NCBI GenBank assembly: GCA_016716085.1
Contig: JADJWY010000005.1
Span: forward strand, 248,001 to 312,000
From: Hahellaceae bacterium
GTDB lineage: Bacteria > Pseudomonadota > Gammaproteobacteria > Pseudomonadales > Oleiphilaceae
DNA length: 64,000 bases
Direction: 5' to 3'
This document shows, piece by piece, positions 49,448-59,373 of this stretch. A program made the position numbers and the translations under genes. Numbering within the stretch: position 1 is the stretch's first letter; each line of letters starts with the position of its first letter. The notes under the pieces are model-generated. The model did not search any database. It was given only the letters and a program-made list of their open reading frames with translations, and was not told the origin of the DNA.

Positions 49448-50670
49448 GTCTCCCCCCGCAACGATTCAAATGACAGATACTCGACCAGATCACCTGATTG
49501 CACGGTGGTATTCTCCCGGATGACCGCCAGACCACTGGCCCAGGCAGCCGACGACAACACACCGCTACTCTGATTGGGGTAGGCCAGCAGCTCAATGCGT
49601 CCGTCAGGATACTGAAAACGGCGCACCCGCAGAAACTCGCGCCGCTTGCCGGGATGGGACACCTCGAAGGCAGCCGGATATCGCTCCCGGATCAGCGACT
49701 GTGCGGGCAACCCCTGTCGCTTACGCAGGGCTGGCAGCGCCATGATCATAAACGTGACGAAGACTGCCGAAGGATTTCCCGGCAACCCCATGAAAGGCGT
49801 CTCGCCCACTCGCCCATAGGCCAGGGGCTTACCGGGTTTGATTCGCAGTCGCCAGAGATTCAGAGCGCCCAGTGCTTCCACGCTGGCCCGCACATGATCT
49901 TCTTCACCCACCGAAACGCCGCCCGTGCTGAGAATAAAATCCGCCTCGCTGGCTTTCAGTAAGGCGGTACGCGTCGCTTCAGGGGTATCGGCAATACGCC
50001 CCAATGAAACCACTTCGAAACCACACTGGTGCAGCAGACCCTCCAGCATCGGGCCGTTGGAATCGTAGATTTGTCCGTCTTTCAGAGGCTGGCCGGGAGT
50101 AACCAGCTCATCACCGGTGGCCATTACAGCAACTTTCAAACGACGATAGACCTGCACCTCGGCCTCACCCACCGAGGCAATCAGACCGAGGTGCGCCGGC
50201 TCCAGCCGCGTGCCGGCAGCCACGACTTCGGCGCCTGACGCGATGTCCTGCCCACGCTCCCGAATATTATTACCCCTGGGTTTACCGAGAGGTAGGCGTA
50301 CCCCCTGCTCACCCTCAGCAGTACAATCTTCCTGCATGGCCACGCTATCCGCGCCTTCCGGCACCCTGGCCCCGGTAAAGATGCGTGCCACCTCACCCGG
50401 CGCCAGGGGCGATGGCATCACGCCTGCGGGGACACGCTGGGTTACCGGCCAGACCTGATCCTGATGGATGGTGCTGGTAGCGTAGGCATAACCATCGACG
50501 GCGCTGTTATCAAACGGTGGAACATTGATGCGCGAGGTGATCGGGCACGCAAGAATACGTCCCAGGGCGGCTGAAAGCGGAAGGGTTTCAATTCCGCCGA
50601 CAGGGGACAATGACTCCAGTATACGCTCACGCGCCTCATCGGGGCACAGAAGTCCGGCTGACTTATCCAT
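49441..50670 (-). CDS. moeA: molybdopterin molybdenumtransferase MoeA
   Basis: The protein has 409 residues from the ATG at 50670; a longer frame to 50706 lies within moaB. It inserts molybdate into MPT-AMP. Typical stretches are FDNSAVDGYAY (about 50), PAGVMP-PLAPGEVARIFTGARVPEGADSV, the MoCF motif DFILSTGGVSVGEEDHV (about 233) and GLPGNPSAVFV (about 277). It overlaps the end of moaB by 8 bases and the start of moaD by 7, so the three are one translational unit. Confidence 0.96.
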   Translation of the reverse strand: MDKSAGLLCPDEARERILESLSPVGGIETLPLSAALGRILACPITSRINVPPFDNSAVDGYAYATSTIHQDQVWPVTQRVPAGVMPSPLAPGEVARIFTGARVPEGADSVAMQEDCTAEGEQGVRLPLGKPRGNNIRERGQDIASGAEVVAAGTRLEPAHLGLIASVGEAEVQVYRRLKVAVMATGDELVTPGQPLKDGQIYDSNGPMLEGLLHQCGFEVVSLGRIADTPEATRTALLKASEADFILSTGGVSVGEEDHVRASVEALGALNLWRLRIKPGKPLAYGRVGETPFMGLPGNPSAVFVTFMIMALPALRKRQGLPAQSLIRERYPAAFEVSHPGKRREFLRVRRFQYPDGRIELLAYPNQSSGVLSSAAWASGLAVIRENTTVQSGDLVEYLSFESLRGETC

Positions 50671-51193
50671 GAGCCTGGTGATGCCCTCTGACGACCAGTC
50701 CGGCAAAATTGCAGGGACGGTGGCGGCTGTCCAGCTGCTCTTTCAGAATTCTTTCCCAGGCCGTGCGGCAGGCACCGGTTGATCCTGGCATGCAAAACAC
50801 CAGCGTTTTGTTGGCGAGACCACCAATTGCGCGTGATTGAATGGTGGAGGAGCCGATTTCCTCTGCAGAGTACTGCCGGAACAGTTCACCGAACCCACTG
50901 ATTTCCTTGTCGAAGAGGGGACGAAGAGCCTCCGGGGTGCTGTCACGCGCCGTGAAACCGGTGCCGCCGGTAATGAGGATGGTGTGAATACCCGGCTCGG
51001 CAATCCAGGTCGAGACTATGGCCCGCATTTGATAGATATCATCTTTGATCAGGCGACGGTCACTTAGCTGGTGGCCAGCCTCCTGAAGGGCATCCGCGAG
51101 GTATTGACCAGAACTGTCCTGCTCCAGGGTGCGCGTGTCGGAGAGCGTCAACACCGCGATATTCAATTTTAAAAAATCTTCTCTTGCTTTCAT
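50663..51193 (-). CDS. moaB: molybdenum cofactor protein MoaB
   Basis: The protein has 176 residues from the ATG at 51193, with AGGTG and GGCGG upstream; a longer frame to 51247 is less likely. It has NIAVLTLSDTRTLEQDSSG (about 11) and ILITGGTGFTARDSTPEAL, the MoCF fold that adenylylates molybdopterin or binds it. FCMPGSTGACRTAWERI (about 134) is typical of MoaB. It heads the moaB-moeA-moaD operon and diverges from the HDOD-GAF gene. Confidence 0.93.
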   Translation of the reverse strand: MKAREDFLKLNIAVLTLSDTRTLEQDSSGQYLADALQEAGHQLSDRRLIKDDIYQMRAIVSTWIAEPGIHTILITGGTGFTARDSTPEALRPLFDKEISGFGELFRQYSAEEIGSSTIQSRAIGGLANKTLVFCMPGSTGACRTAWERILKEQLDSRHRPCNFAGLVVRGHHQAHG

Positions 51194-51340
51194 CCGCCTA
51201 CACCTTTTTTCCTCACCCAATCCGGGCAAAAAGTTTACCGTGTTCACACGAATCGCGCGATTGATTTCACAATTACAACGGATCTTTCCGCCCGCTCAAG
51301 CGATACTGGTACGGTGTCACCCTGCATTATGGCCTGAGTT

Positions 51341-52753
51341 ATGTCGATAAAGAATACCGCATCATGGGTAGCCTATCTGAATCAGGCTGAGCTGCCGGTT
51401 CTGGCCCACACGCTCCGTCAGGTACAGAAAATCACCCAGAGTCAGACCAGCTCCGTTCAGGAGTTGGCTGAAGTCATTTTGCGCGACCCTGAGCTCACCA
51501 CGCAGGTACTCAAGGTCGCCAATACGGTTTATTACAACCCAAATATCCAGAGCATCAGCACCGTCAGTCGGGCCATTGCATTGATTGGCTTCGATACCGT
51601 GAAAACCATCGCCATGACCTGCATGGTGATCGACACTCTGTTTCATCGCAAAGCACCTAAACCCCTGTTACGCAGCATGGCCCACGCCCTGCACGGTGCC
51701 GTTCAGGCACGCCAGTTACTGACCCGCAACGACTCACAGAAGCGTGAAGAAATGTTTATCGCCGCACTGTTATCAAATATCGGCGAGCTGGCGTTCTGGT
51801 CATGCCGTACACCTGAGGCCAGCGAGCTGGAGTACGAGCAGCAAGTGAGCGAACCGTTGGTGGCGCAAAAACAGGTGCTGGGCACGACCTTCAACGACAT
51901 CTCACTCAGCCTCATCGACACTTGGCACCTGGGGCCACTCCTGAAGTCTGTCGTCACTGGAAATGATCGGGATAAAGGACCCGCCCCCTCGATTCGCCTG
52001 CTGTCACAGCTGGTTCGCCAGGCCGAGCATGGCTGGGATAAACCCGGTGCAGAGGTGTCCCGTCAACAACTGGCTCAAAGCCTGAGTGCCGACGTGTCGC
52101 AACTTCAGGCACAACTGCAGGAAAATGCAGAGAAAACCGGTGAACTTGCCCGTGCATGCAAGCTGGATGCAATACTGCCTTACCTGCCCTTGCGCGAGAA
52201 TCGCAATAAACCCTGCGAGCTTACCCCACAAAGGGGCAATTCAACTCTACAGCTTCAGATCCTGAGAGATCTGACCCTGGCCTTGTGTGACAAGCCGAGC
52301 CTTAACGGTATTTTGCAGATCATTGCCGAAGGGATTCACCGCGGCGTTGGAGTGCACCGGGTTGGCATTTTACTGCTCTCTCAACGGGAAGGGTCATTCC
52401 GCGCCCGTATCACCCTGGGACCCGATACCGAGGAATGGAAAAACCACTTCATCCTTCCCCAGCAGGGCCAGACCGGGCTTCACGAAGCACTGAAAACGGG
52501 TCAGGCAACCCATGTGCCAGCCAACAAGAAGGCAGATCCAAAACTGGCTAACCTAAAGGACCCCTGGATCGGAAGGCATGAGGCATTGATCGCCCCGTTG
52601 ACGCTGGGCAATCGAATGCTGGGTATGATCTATGCCGACCATGGCAACCAGGTGTGTGCGATTTCGCCGGAGCAGCTTCAGTCTTTCTCCCACTTCGCGC
52701 TACAGGCCAGACTGGGCCTGATGCACCTGAGCGAGACGGTTGGCCTGTCCTGA
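51341..52753 (+). CDS. HDOD-GAF signalling protein
   Basis: The protein has 470 residues. Residues about 10-220 are an HDOD domain (EVILRDPELTTQVLKVANTVYYNPNIQSISTVSRAIALIGFDTVKTIA). Residues about 300-460 resemble a GAF domain (LRDLTLALCDKPSLNGILQIIAEGIHRG, and a late LTLGNRMLGMIYAD). HDOD-GAF proteins act in motility, biofilm or stress signalling, but the partner is unknown. A GAF ligand is not evident. The Hpt gene follows 77 bases later. Confidence 0.85.
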   Translation: MSIKNTASWVAYLNQAELPVLAHTLRQVQKITQSQTSSVQELAEVILRDPELTTQVLKVANTVYYNPNIQSISTVSRAIALIGFDTVKTIAMTCMVIDTLFHRKAPKPLLRSMAHALHGAVQARQLLTRNDSQKREEMFIAALLSNIGELAFWSCRTPEASELEYEQQVSEPLVAQKQVLGTTFNDISLSLIDTWHLGPLLKSVVTGNDRDKGPAPSIRLLSQLVRQAEHGWDKPGAEVSRQQLAQSLSADVSQLQAQLQENAEKTGELARACKLDAILPYLPLRENRNKPCELTPQRGNSTLQLQILRDLTLALCDKPSLNGILQIIAEGIHRGVGVHRVGILLLSQREGSFRARITLGPDTEEWKNHFILPQQGQTGLHEALKTGQATHVPANKKADPKLANLKDPWIGRHEALIAPLTLGNRMLGMIYADHGNQVCAISPEQLQSFSHFALQARLGLMHLSETVGLS

Positions 52754-52830
52754 GTCGGGCCTCCCTGCGCTTCTCGCCAAGTCGGTCTAAACTGATTACT
52801 ATCGAAAGCCGTTAGTATTTTAAGGCCGAC

Positions 52831-53595
52831 ATGGATACCGAAATTGTTCGCCAGATTTGGCAGTCTACCTGGCAGGCCCAGGCTGTTCCGATTGTGACCT
52901 CACCCGGGTTGACGCCTGAACGCATCGACCAACTCAGGGAGTTATTTCTTTTGATCGGCGCTCATTGGCTCAGTGAAGGAGGACGCGATACCCTTCCGCA
53001 CCTGGATATTCGGGAAGATTCGCGGCGTCAACGTCTGGTGCTCACACTGCAGACCCCTACCCCCCTGACCAGCCAGACAAAGGAAACACTTTCGCCCTTG
53101 CAAAAAGCTCGCAGCCACTACTTGCTGGCGTTGGCCCAGGCCCTGGAGGGCAGCTGCGTTGAGATGATCACGCAAGGTGTTCTACAGGGGTATACGATCA
53201 TTCTTCCATTAGAGAAACAAAAGTCTGACCTCGCCGAGGCGTCCGTCGCTCAGGAACCGCGTGAGCACAGCCCCCCGCAAGCCCCTACACTGACCGTCGT
53301 CGACAGTGACGATTCAAAAGAAAAAAAGAAAGCACGTAAACGTGAACAGTTAAGGCAGTTTTTCATCGAGTCCCTGCCCCAGGACACAAGTTCACTGGAA
53401 CAGGCCCGCACTCAAGGCGATTGGGAAGCCGTTCGACGAATTGCACATCAGTTGAAAGGCTGTGCCGCCAGCTTCGGCTTTCCTGAAATCACTGAACAGG
53501 CGATGGTGCTGGATGATTTGATTAAGTCTGAGCAGGCCGCAAACTACCAAGCGGCTTGCGACACCTTGCTCAACACACTGCGCAAAGTGGTTTAA
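52831..53595 (+). CDS. stand-alone Hpt-domain protein
   Basis: The protein has 254 residues. The N-terminal part (about 1-135) has no recognised fold. A charged linker with KEKKKARKREQ (about 168-178) leads to a C-terminal Hpt domain (about 180-254). The phospho-accepting His is in RRIAHQLKGCAASFGFPEIT (about residue 209), a full HxLKG motif. It should accept phosphate from a hybrid kinase; the large 7TMR-DISM kinase 580 bases downstream has no Hpt of its own. Its end overlaps the convergent membrane-protein gene by 4 bases. Confidence 0.83.
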   Translation: MDTEIVRQIWQSTWQAQAVPIVTSPGLTPERIDQLRELFLLIGAHWLSEGGRDTLPHLDIREDSRRQRLVLTLQTPTPLTSQTKETLSPLQKARSHYLLALAQALEGSCVEMITQGVLQGYTIILPLEKQKSDLAEASVAQEPREHSPPQAPTLTVVDSDDSKEKKKARKREQLRQFFIESLPQDTSSLEQARTQGDWEAVRRIAHQLKGCAASFGFPEITEQAMVLDDLIKSEQAANYQAACDTLLNTLRKVV

Positions 53596-54164
53596 TCCTC
53601 TTCTTTCTTTAACAGACTCTGCGCGCTCTGAACCGAGCCGGAATAGACCGCTATCGCAACGATCAGCAGAACCGGATGTATGTAAACCAGGAAAGTAGGC
53701 GGCGTTTCCATGACATAGGCGATACCCGCAAGCAAAAGACTGGGCATGAGTAACAGAAAGGTGGTGGCTGCCACCATAAATACCAGCCGCTCCCGATAGC
53801 GGGTCATCTTATCATGACTGACCAGCCCCAACATGAGCTTCACAACGGCGAGTCCACCCAGCACCGCACTGGCCAGCGCCCATTCCGGGCTGGCCAGAAC
53901 CGCCACCACTGGCACTTTAAAAGACTTGAGAACCAGCACCACGATAAAGGGCATAATCACGAAGAGGATATCAGAATAGCTGGCTAACAGGATTCGGATT
54001 TGTGCCTGCTCGATCGACTTAGGAGCCACGCTCTGAGGCTCCCCTTCCCGATCCCCATTCTGGCGCGAGAGTCTCACCTGAGTCGTTGCACTCAGCCCTT
54101 CCTGCTGAGGCACCTGCGCCGGCGAATCCTGCTGCCTTTCATCCGTCATGACCCGAATGTTCAT
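53592..54164 (-). CDS. four-helix membrane protein, unrecognised
   Basis: The protein has 190 residues. A hydrophilic Gln-rich N-terminal tail (about 1-50) is followed by four hydrophobic helices (about 64-82, 90-110, 125-148 and 158-172) and a short acidic end (LLKKEED). I do not recognise a family. It starts 10 bases after the hybrid kinase ends, on the same strand, so cotranscription is likely and it may be a membrane partner of that kinase. Confidence 0.6.
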   Translation of the reverse strand: MNIRVMTDERQQDSPAQVPQQEGLSATTQVRLSRQNGDREGEPQSVAPKSIEQAQIRILLASYSDILFVIMPFIVVLVLKSFKVPVVAVLASPEWALASAVLGGLAVVKLMLGLVSHDKMTRYRERLVFMVAATTFLLLMPSLLLAGIAYVMETPPTFLVYIHPVLLIVAIAVYSGSVQSAQSLLKKEED

Positions 54165-54173
54165 ATTGACTCC

Positions 54174-57100
54174 TCAAGCATTCTCATTGGCTTTCAAATA
54201 AGCTTGGATTTGATTTTCAGCTCTGTAAAGTAACGACTCAACGGGCCGGTCTGAATGCCCCAGCGCCTCACTGATTTCCTTAAAGGTACGAACAAGCTCT
54301 GCGGCATCCTGCCGTTCAGCATGCCGTATCAACGCTTTTACTTGACGACGACACACGGCCAGATCACCACGATCATAGGCATCAAGAAGCACTTCAACGG
54401 CAGCCGCACTTAGGGCGACCTCTGGCTCACGCTCTACACTGGCGCTCGCCCCCTGCTCTGGCAAATACTTAACCAGCGTCTCATGAAGCAGATAAGGATC
54501 AATTGGCTTGGTCAAATAATCACTCATCCCCGCATCCAGACATTTCTCGCGATCTCCTTTCATCGCATTGGCGGTCATCGCGATGACAGGCAATTGCTCA
54601 AAACGGGGAATTTTTCGAATGCGCCGGGTTGCCTCATAACCATCCATGACAGGCATCTGGCAATCCATCAACACCACATCGTAGTGCTTCAAACCCAGCT
54701 TACGCAAAGCCTCCTCCCCATTCTCGGCAAGGTCAGGAACAATTCCGAAATCTGCCAGGTATTCCATGGCAAGCTGTTGATTGAAAAACGTGTCTTCGAC
54801 CAGTAATACCGAATAGCCTTCCAACTGCGCGAAGGTTTGACCTTCTGTGACGATGTCCTCACGCTGATCTTCGTGAGGGAGGAGGCCCAACGCACGTAAA
54901 CAGGCTTCATGAACCTGACTGTCATTGAACGGTTTAAACAGTGCAACGTGCTGCCCCTCGCGAATCACCTGCATCAAATGTTCTTCACTCGCCAGTACTC
55001 CCAGTATCAGAGGCAGTTCTGGGTTGATTAAGCGCACCAACTCGGTGACCTGCTCCGTCGAGGCGGCCTGCAGATTTCGATCAATCAGACACCATTCAAA
55101 CGTGGTCGCCTTAAGGGACTCGGTTAATTGTTGCTCCCAATTAAACTCTGGAATCAGCACACTGACATCACAGCCAGCCTCTTCCAACATTTCGACCAGG
55201 CAACCGTGCCCGGCATCAGGATCATCAACCAGCAACACCCGACGCCCTTTTAAATGCCCCCCCGCAGGAACGTCTGTGACCTGATCCGCCTGCAGCCCCA
55301 GATCAATCTCAAAGGCAAACTCGCTGCCTTTGTTCAATTCGCTGGTAACCGAGATCGCGCCGTTCATGAGTTCGACAATTTGCTTACAAATACTCAGACC
55401 AAGGCCCGTGCCGCCAAATTTACGTGTCGTAGAACCATCTACCTGGGTAAACGGCGTAAAAAGGGCTGCGATTTTGTTGCGCGGTATTCCGATACCGCTA
55501 TCGCGAATTTTAAACAGTAAACGCTGGACGGGTGGACTCGCGTCAGACGACTCGCTTTCCATGGCCTCCACCATCAGGCAAATCTCACCCTCGCTGGTAA
55601 ATTTAACCGCATTTCCAATAAGATTGGTCAGGACCTGCCCAAGTCTCAGAGGGTCTCCGATCACCTTACGAGGCGTACCTTTGCGCAAATGGACAGACAG
55701 CTCCAGCCCCTTCTGAGACACCCGTTCAGAAAACAGATCCAGGATGTTTGTTGTCACATCTGCCAGGTCAAAGGGGGTATTTTCGAGCTCCATGCGGCCC
55801 GCTTCAATTTTCGAGAAGTCGAGAATGTCATTGATGATGCCCAGGAGATTGCGGGCCGACGTATTGATTTTACCAAGGTAATCTTTTTGGCGTGGACTCA
55901 GCTCGGAACGAAGCGCCAGGTCGGTGAAGCCAATAATGGCATTCATGGGCGTTCGAATTTCGTGGCTCATGTTGGCCAGAAATTCACTCTTAGCCGCCGT
56001 TGAGGCTTCAGCCGCCTCCCGGTCACGCTGCGCTTTCTCTTTTTCCATGCGCTCACTGATGTCCACGAGTGTTCCTTCGATATAAGAAGGCTGCCCGCTT
56101 TCGTCACGAATCATGTGCGCTGAACTACTGCTCCAGAACTGGCTTCCATCCTTGCGCTGCAAGAGACACTCAAAATCTTCGATATGCCCCTGGTCTGCCA
56201 GGCGCTGCTCAAAGACCCGTCGATCCTCTGGATCGGCATACAACTGCTCACCGATATCGCTGATACTATCTACCAGATCCTGATTCGACTCATAGCCCAG
56301 AATATTTGCCAGCATCGGGTTGGCACTGATAAAGCGTCCATCCAGTGAACACTGAAAAATCCCCTCCCGAGCGTTTTCCCAAATCTGCCTGAATTTCTGC
56401 AGGTTAATCTGGGCACGCTCATTGGCGCGCAGCGTTTCCCGACGCGCCCGCTCCGATTCCTTAATCGCCCTTTCCATACGGCGCTTTTTGCTGTTGATAT
56501 TGTCAGCTAATGCCAGAGACAAGAGCAAAACGTTACCCAATGACCCCAACTGAGAGCTGTGCAAGCCCAGCCAGCCGGAGTCCATCAAGCCCAATGTATT
56601 GAACATGATGATGGAGGCACCGGCCATGTAAACCATCCAGGCAAACATAAAATAGCCCGCGATGGTATTGCCCTTGGACCAAATATAAGCCCCAACAAAC
56701 GAGACCATTAAACAACAGATTAACGTTGCTATTGCGGTGACCTGAATGTAAACCCCATACTCCACGATCGGCGAGAGGAAACACCAATAAAAATAGAGCA
56801 AGAGCAAAATACGCAAGGCATGATCAGCAAGCGGCGCGTACTTTTTAGTCTCGAGAAAGCTTCGAAAGAAGGTCAGCATGCACACCCAGGCCATGCAAAT
56901 CGAGAGTGGCAAAAACTGGTTGACCCAGAAAGGCTCCTTAAACAATTGAACGGCCCAGGGTAGACCGTCCAGGGTAAACTGCGCTAACAGGAAAGTGAAT
57001 ATCGAAACAACATAGTAAAAATAAGCCTTTTCTCTGACTGCGATGAAGACAAACAGGTTGTATAACACCATCGCCGCCATCACCGCATAGAAAGCGGCCA

Positions 57101-57794
57101 GGAACCCACCTTCCGTCAGCATAAAACTCAAAATACTTCGCTGAGATTCCAGACTCATCTGCAGAATTTTTGAACCGGCGGAGCGAACTCGAATCAGCAC
57201 TTGCGCCCTTTCAGACACCGTAAATGTGATGCCCGCTATTTGCCTCGGGAAGACAAAGCGGTTATTCGCGAAGGGGCGCAATTCACCCAAGCGATACACT
57301 TCAAGATAGGGGTCCATTTGTTCCGGTGTCATTTTAGACCGGCGAACCGGATTCTGGAGCGCCGCTAAGGTGGCAGGATTGGGGTGTTCCCGAATGACGT
57401 AAATGTCGATTTCATCCAGCAAGGAAAAATTATTTTTAATAAAGAATTCTACCGGTAGTGGATGACTACCGGCGATATAATCTAATTGAAACGCGAGCCA
57501 ATACGTGTGATCAGCATACCCCAGAGAATGAGAGTTCTTGTCCAGAGAGACAAAGTCGTCACGGTAATGACCGGATCGAAAATCATCCAGTACGCGGGCA
57601 TTTTCCAGATCGGTGAAGCAGGAAACAGACCTTTCCAGCTTGATGGGCCCCTCAAATTCGGGGGATAGCGTAATCTTGCCACCGAGGGATAGCTGCGCGA
57701 AGGAAAGGTTCGCGAAGCACAGGAGCAGAACCCCCATGCTCCAGAGGAGACGGTGAAAACAGGATCGAATTGGGGTGTGTCTGCGAGGCATCAA
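54174..57794 (-). CDS. hybrid sensor histidine kinase with 7TMR-DISM sensing module
   Basis: The protein has 1206 residues. Order of parts: signal peptide (about 1-33), periplasmic 7TMR-DISM extracellular domain 2 (about 55-190), a seven-helix membrane domain (about 225-430), a coiled coil, PAS (about 480-590), HisKA with His about 610 in ANMSHEIRTPMNAI, HATPase_c with GNAVKFTSEG and GTGLGLSICKQIV, a degenerate first receiver (about 855-965, WCLIDRNLQ) and a canonical second receiver with Asp about 1044 (VLMDCQMPVMDG). The C-terminal 90 residues lack an HxLKG motif, so phosphate must leave to a separate Hpt protein. The four-helix gene follows. Confidence 0.9.
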   Translation of the reverse strand: MMPRRHTPIRSCFHRLLWSMGVLLLCFANLSFAQLSLGGKITLSPEFEGPIKLERSVSCFTDLENARVLDDFRSGHYRDDFVSLDKNSHSLGYADHTYWLAFQLDYIAGSHPLPVEFFIKNNFSLLDEIDIYVIREHPNPATLAALQNPVRRSKMTPEQMDPYLEVYRLGELRPFANNRFVFPRQIAGITFTVSERAQVLIRVRSAGSKILQMSLESQRSILSFMLTEGGFLAAFYAVMAAMVLYNLFVFIAVREKAYFYYVVSIFTFLLAQFTLDGLPWAVQLFKEPFWVNQFLPLSICMAWVCMLTFFRSFLETKKYAPLADHALRILLLLYFYWCFLSPIVEYGVYIQVTAIATLICCLMVSFVGAYIWSKGNTIAGYFMFAWMVYMAGASIIMFNTLGLMDSGWLGLHSSQLGSLGNVLLLSLALADNINSKKRRMERAIKESERARRETLRANERAQINLQKFRQIWENAREGIFQCSLDGRFISANPMLANILGYESNQDLVDSISDIGEQLYADPEDRRVFEQRLADQGHIEDFECLLQRKDGSQFWSSSSAHMIRDESGQPSYIEGTLVDISERMEKEKAQRDREAAEASTAAKSEFLANMSHEIRTPMNAIIGFTDLALRSELSPRQKDYLGKINTSARNLLGIINDILDFSKIEAGRMELENTPFDLADVTTNILDLFSERVSQKGLELSVHLRKGTPRKVIGDPLRLGQVLTNLIGNAVKFTSEGEICLMVEAMESESSDASPPVQRLLFKIRDSGIGIPRNKIAALFTPFTQVDGSTTRKFGGTGLGLSICKQIVELMNGAISVTSELNKGSEFAFEIDLGLQADQVTDVPAGGHLKGRRVLLVDDPDAGHGCLVEMLEEAGCDVSVLIPEFNWEQQLTESLKATTFEWCLIDRNLQAASTEQVTELVRLINPELPLILGVLASEEHLMQVIREGQHVALFKPFNDSQVHEACLRALGLLPHEDQREDIVTEGQTFAQLEGYSVLLVEDTFFNQQLAMEYLADFGIVPDLAENGEEALRKLGLKHYDVVLMDCQMPVMDGYEATRRIRKIPRFEQLPVIAMTANAMKGDREKCLDAGMSDYLTKPIDPYLLHETLVKYLPEQGASASVEREPEVALSAAAVEVLLDAYDRGDLAVCRRQVKALIRHAERQDAAELVRTFKEISEALGHSDRPVESLLYRAENQIQAYLKANENA

Positions 57795-57899
57795 TGCGCC
57801 TTAACACAATTAATATCCTGAAAGTATAGATAGTTCTATGACATTTACCCTATCAATGCATGCACATCGGGTGAGAAGAATCCAGTTGGGGGATTGCGA

Positions 57900-59087
57900 T
57901 CAGGCGGGCTGGGCCTGACCAAAACCGCTCAACAAAACGTTCAGACGCTTCTGTTGCATTTTCAGCATATATTCGACTTCCTTGATGCGGTATTTCACCG
58001 CTGCTTGCTGAAAACGGCCCTGCCAGGCTTCTTTGGTATCGACAAGAACCTTGCGCTTGTCTTCATACCACTCAATGCGCAGGCGCTTCCATTCTGCCAG
58101 CGTATCCATGAACTGCTGGTACTCTTTTTCGAGCAGTTCGTGCACCCCTTCCATATTCGGGAAGGGGGCTCTTTTCAGACGGTCATTGGCACATTTGAAT
58201 TGCATATTGACAACGGCTTCCTGAATTTTGAAATCGGGCACACGTTTCAGGTTCGTGGTCAACCCCACCCAGGACATCCCAAAGATAATCCACTTGGTCG
58301 GGTCAAACTGCCACCAACGCACACCGTTACGATAGTCGGTCTGGAAGAAGTGGTGAAAATTATGGTAGCCCTCGCCATAGGTGACCAAGGCCAGCAACGG
58401 ATTATCACGGGCGGTATTAGTGTCCGTATAAGGTTGACGGCCCCACATATGACAAAGGCTGTTTATGAAGAACGTTACATGGTGACTGATCACGAGACGC
58501 AAAAAACCAGCCAGCAGGAACATACCCAGCACATCGCCATTGAGCAGTCCCAGCGCGACTGGCACACCGACATTCGAGATAAGCACCAGCTTGGCATAAT
58601 GGCGCTGCTGCCACATGACGACCGGATCACGCTGCAGGTCAGCGACGTTGCTCAGATCAACTTCACCACTTTTATAGTTACGCAACATCCAGCCCATGTG
58701 CGCAAACCAAAAGCCGCGGCGAATCGAGTACGGATCTTTCTCTTCACTATCGACGTGCCGGTGGTGGCGGCGATGGCCAGAACTCCAGGCCAGAATAGTG
58801 TTTTGCAGCGAACATGCACCCCAGAACGCCCAGAAGTAGCGAACGGCGATATGCGCTTCGTATGTCTTGTGTGACCACAGCCGATGGTAACCGGCTGTGA
58901 TCGAAAAGCCGCAGAGCGCCAGCATCACAATAAATGCGAACCATTCAACCGCATCATAACCAAAGTAATAGCCGTATAGCGGAACCAGGCTGACCGTTAC
59001 CGCAAAGGTGCCGGCAAAAATCAGGGCTGCGGGCCAGTTTACAGGGGCTTTTTCTTGCGTGAAGGCGGACGGAGTCTCGGATTGCAT
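57900..59087 (-). CDS. acyl-CoA/fatty-acid delta-9 desaturase
   Basis: The 395-residue membrane di-iron enzyme has three histidine boxes: HRLWSH (about 68), HRRHHRHVD (about 105) and HNFHHFFQTDYRNG (about 241). Four helices are visible. The C-terminal 120 residues are charged. Membrane desaturases of this type introduce cis double bonds in acyl chains, usually to keep membranes fluid. The gene stands alone; the 105-base gap to the hybrid kinase gene has no feature I can name. An antisense ORF of 326 codons on the plus strand is a shadow. Confidence 0.93.
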   Translation of the reverse strand: MQSETPSAFTQEKAPVNWPAALIFAGTFAVTVSLVPLYGYYFGYDAVEWFAFIVMLALCGFSITAGYHRLWSHKTYEAHIAVRYFWAFWGACSLQNTILAWSSGHRRHHRHVDSEEKDPYSIRRGFWFAHMGWMLRNYKSGEVDLSNVADLQRDPVVMWQQRHYAKLVLISNVGVPVALGLLNGDVLGMFLLAGFLRLVISHHVTFFINSLCHMWGRQPYTDTNTARDNPLLALVTYGEGYHNFHHFFQTDYRNGVRWWQFDPTKWIIFGMSWVGLTTNLKRVPDFKIQEAVVNMQFKCANDRLKRAPFPNMEGVHELLEKEYQQFMDTLAEWKRLRIEWYEDKRKVLVDTKEAWQGRFQQAAVKYRIKEVEYMLKMQQKRLNVLLSGFGQAQPA

Positions 59088-59187
59088 AGGCTAAAAATCT
59101 ACCACGGAAAGACGATTCGGAATGAATTTAACGCGATAAGTACAAGTATACAGGAAGTCGAGGTAAAGTTCTGTGTCTTTTGTAGAC

Positions 59188-59213
59188 AAAAAAAACGGGG
59201 CCAGATGCCCCGT
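59188..59213 (-). terminator. strong intrinsic terminator on the minus strand
   Basis: Read on the minus strand it is ACGGGGC, loop ATCTG, GCCCCGT, then a run of eight T. It lies 260 bases after the stop of the YbaK-HDOD gene and 101 bases before the desaturase start. It closes the minus-strand transcript coming from the right, either as a long 3' UTR or as the end of a separate small transcript. Confidence 0.85.
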
Positions 59214-59259
59214 GTAATTATTCACCGCCAAATGAATAACTGGTTTCACTCACCCTCTC

Positions 59260-59373
59260 TCAAAACAAGCGAGGTCTACCCTGCAAATGACAGCCAGAAA
59301 CCCTGCTCATCACGCCAGTGTAGTAACAAGTGAACAGCACATAACAAACCAACACCCACACAACCATTAACAT
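59260..59373 (-). CDS. possible 37-residue membrane microprotein
   Basis: This short frame starts MLMVVWVLVCYVLFTCYY, a single hydrophobic helix, and ends with a basic tail (GRPRLF). No clear ribosome site precedes the ATG. It lies in the otherwise empty 385-base gap between the desaturase and the YbaK-HDOD genes, 46 bases upstream of the strong terminator. It may be chance: T-rich minus-strand sequence readily codes hydrophobic residues. Confidence 0.2.
   Translation of the reverse strand: MLMVVWVLVCYVLFTCYYTGVMSRVSGCHLQGRPRLF

Noticed and set aside
57894..58874. 326-codon plus-strand ORF opposite the desaturase
   Set aside because: It is the antisense of a well-supported desaturase, has no ribosome site or family pattern, and its many His/Gln residues follow from the opposite strand's codons.
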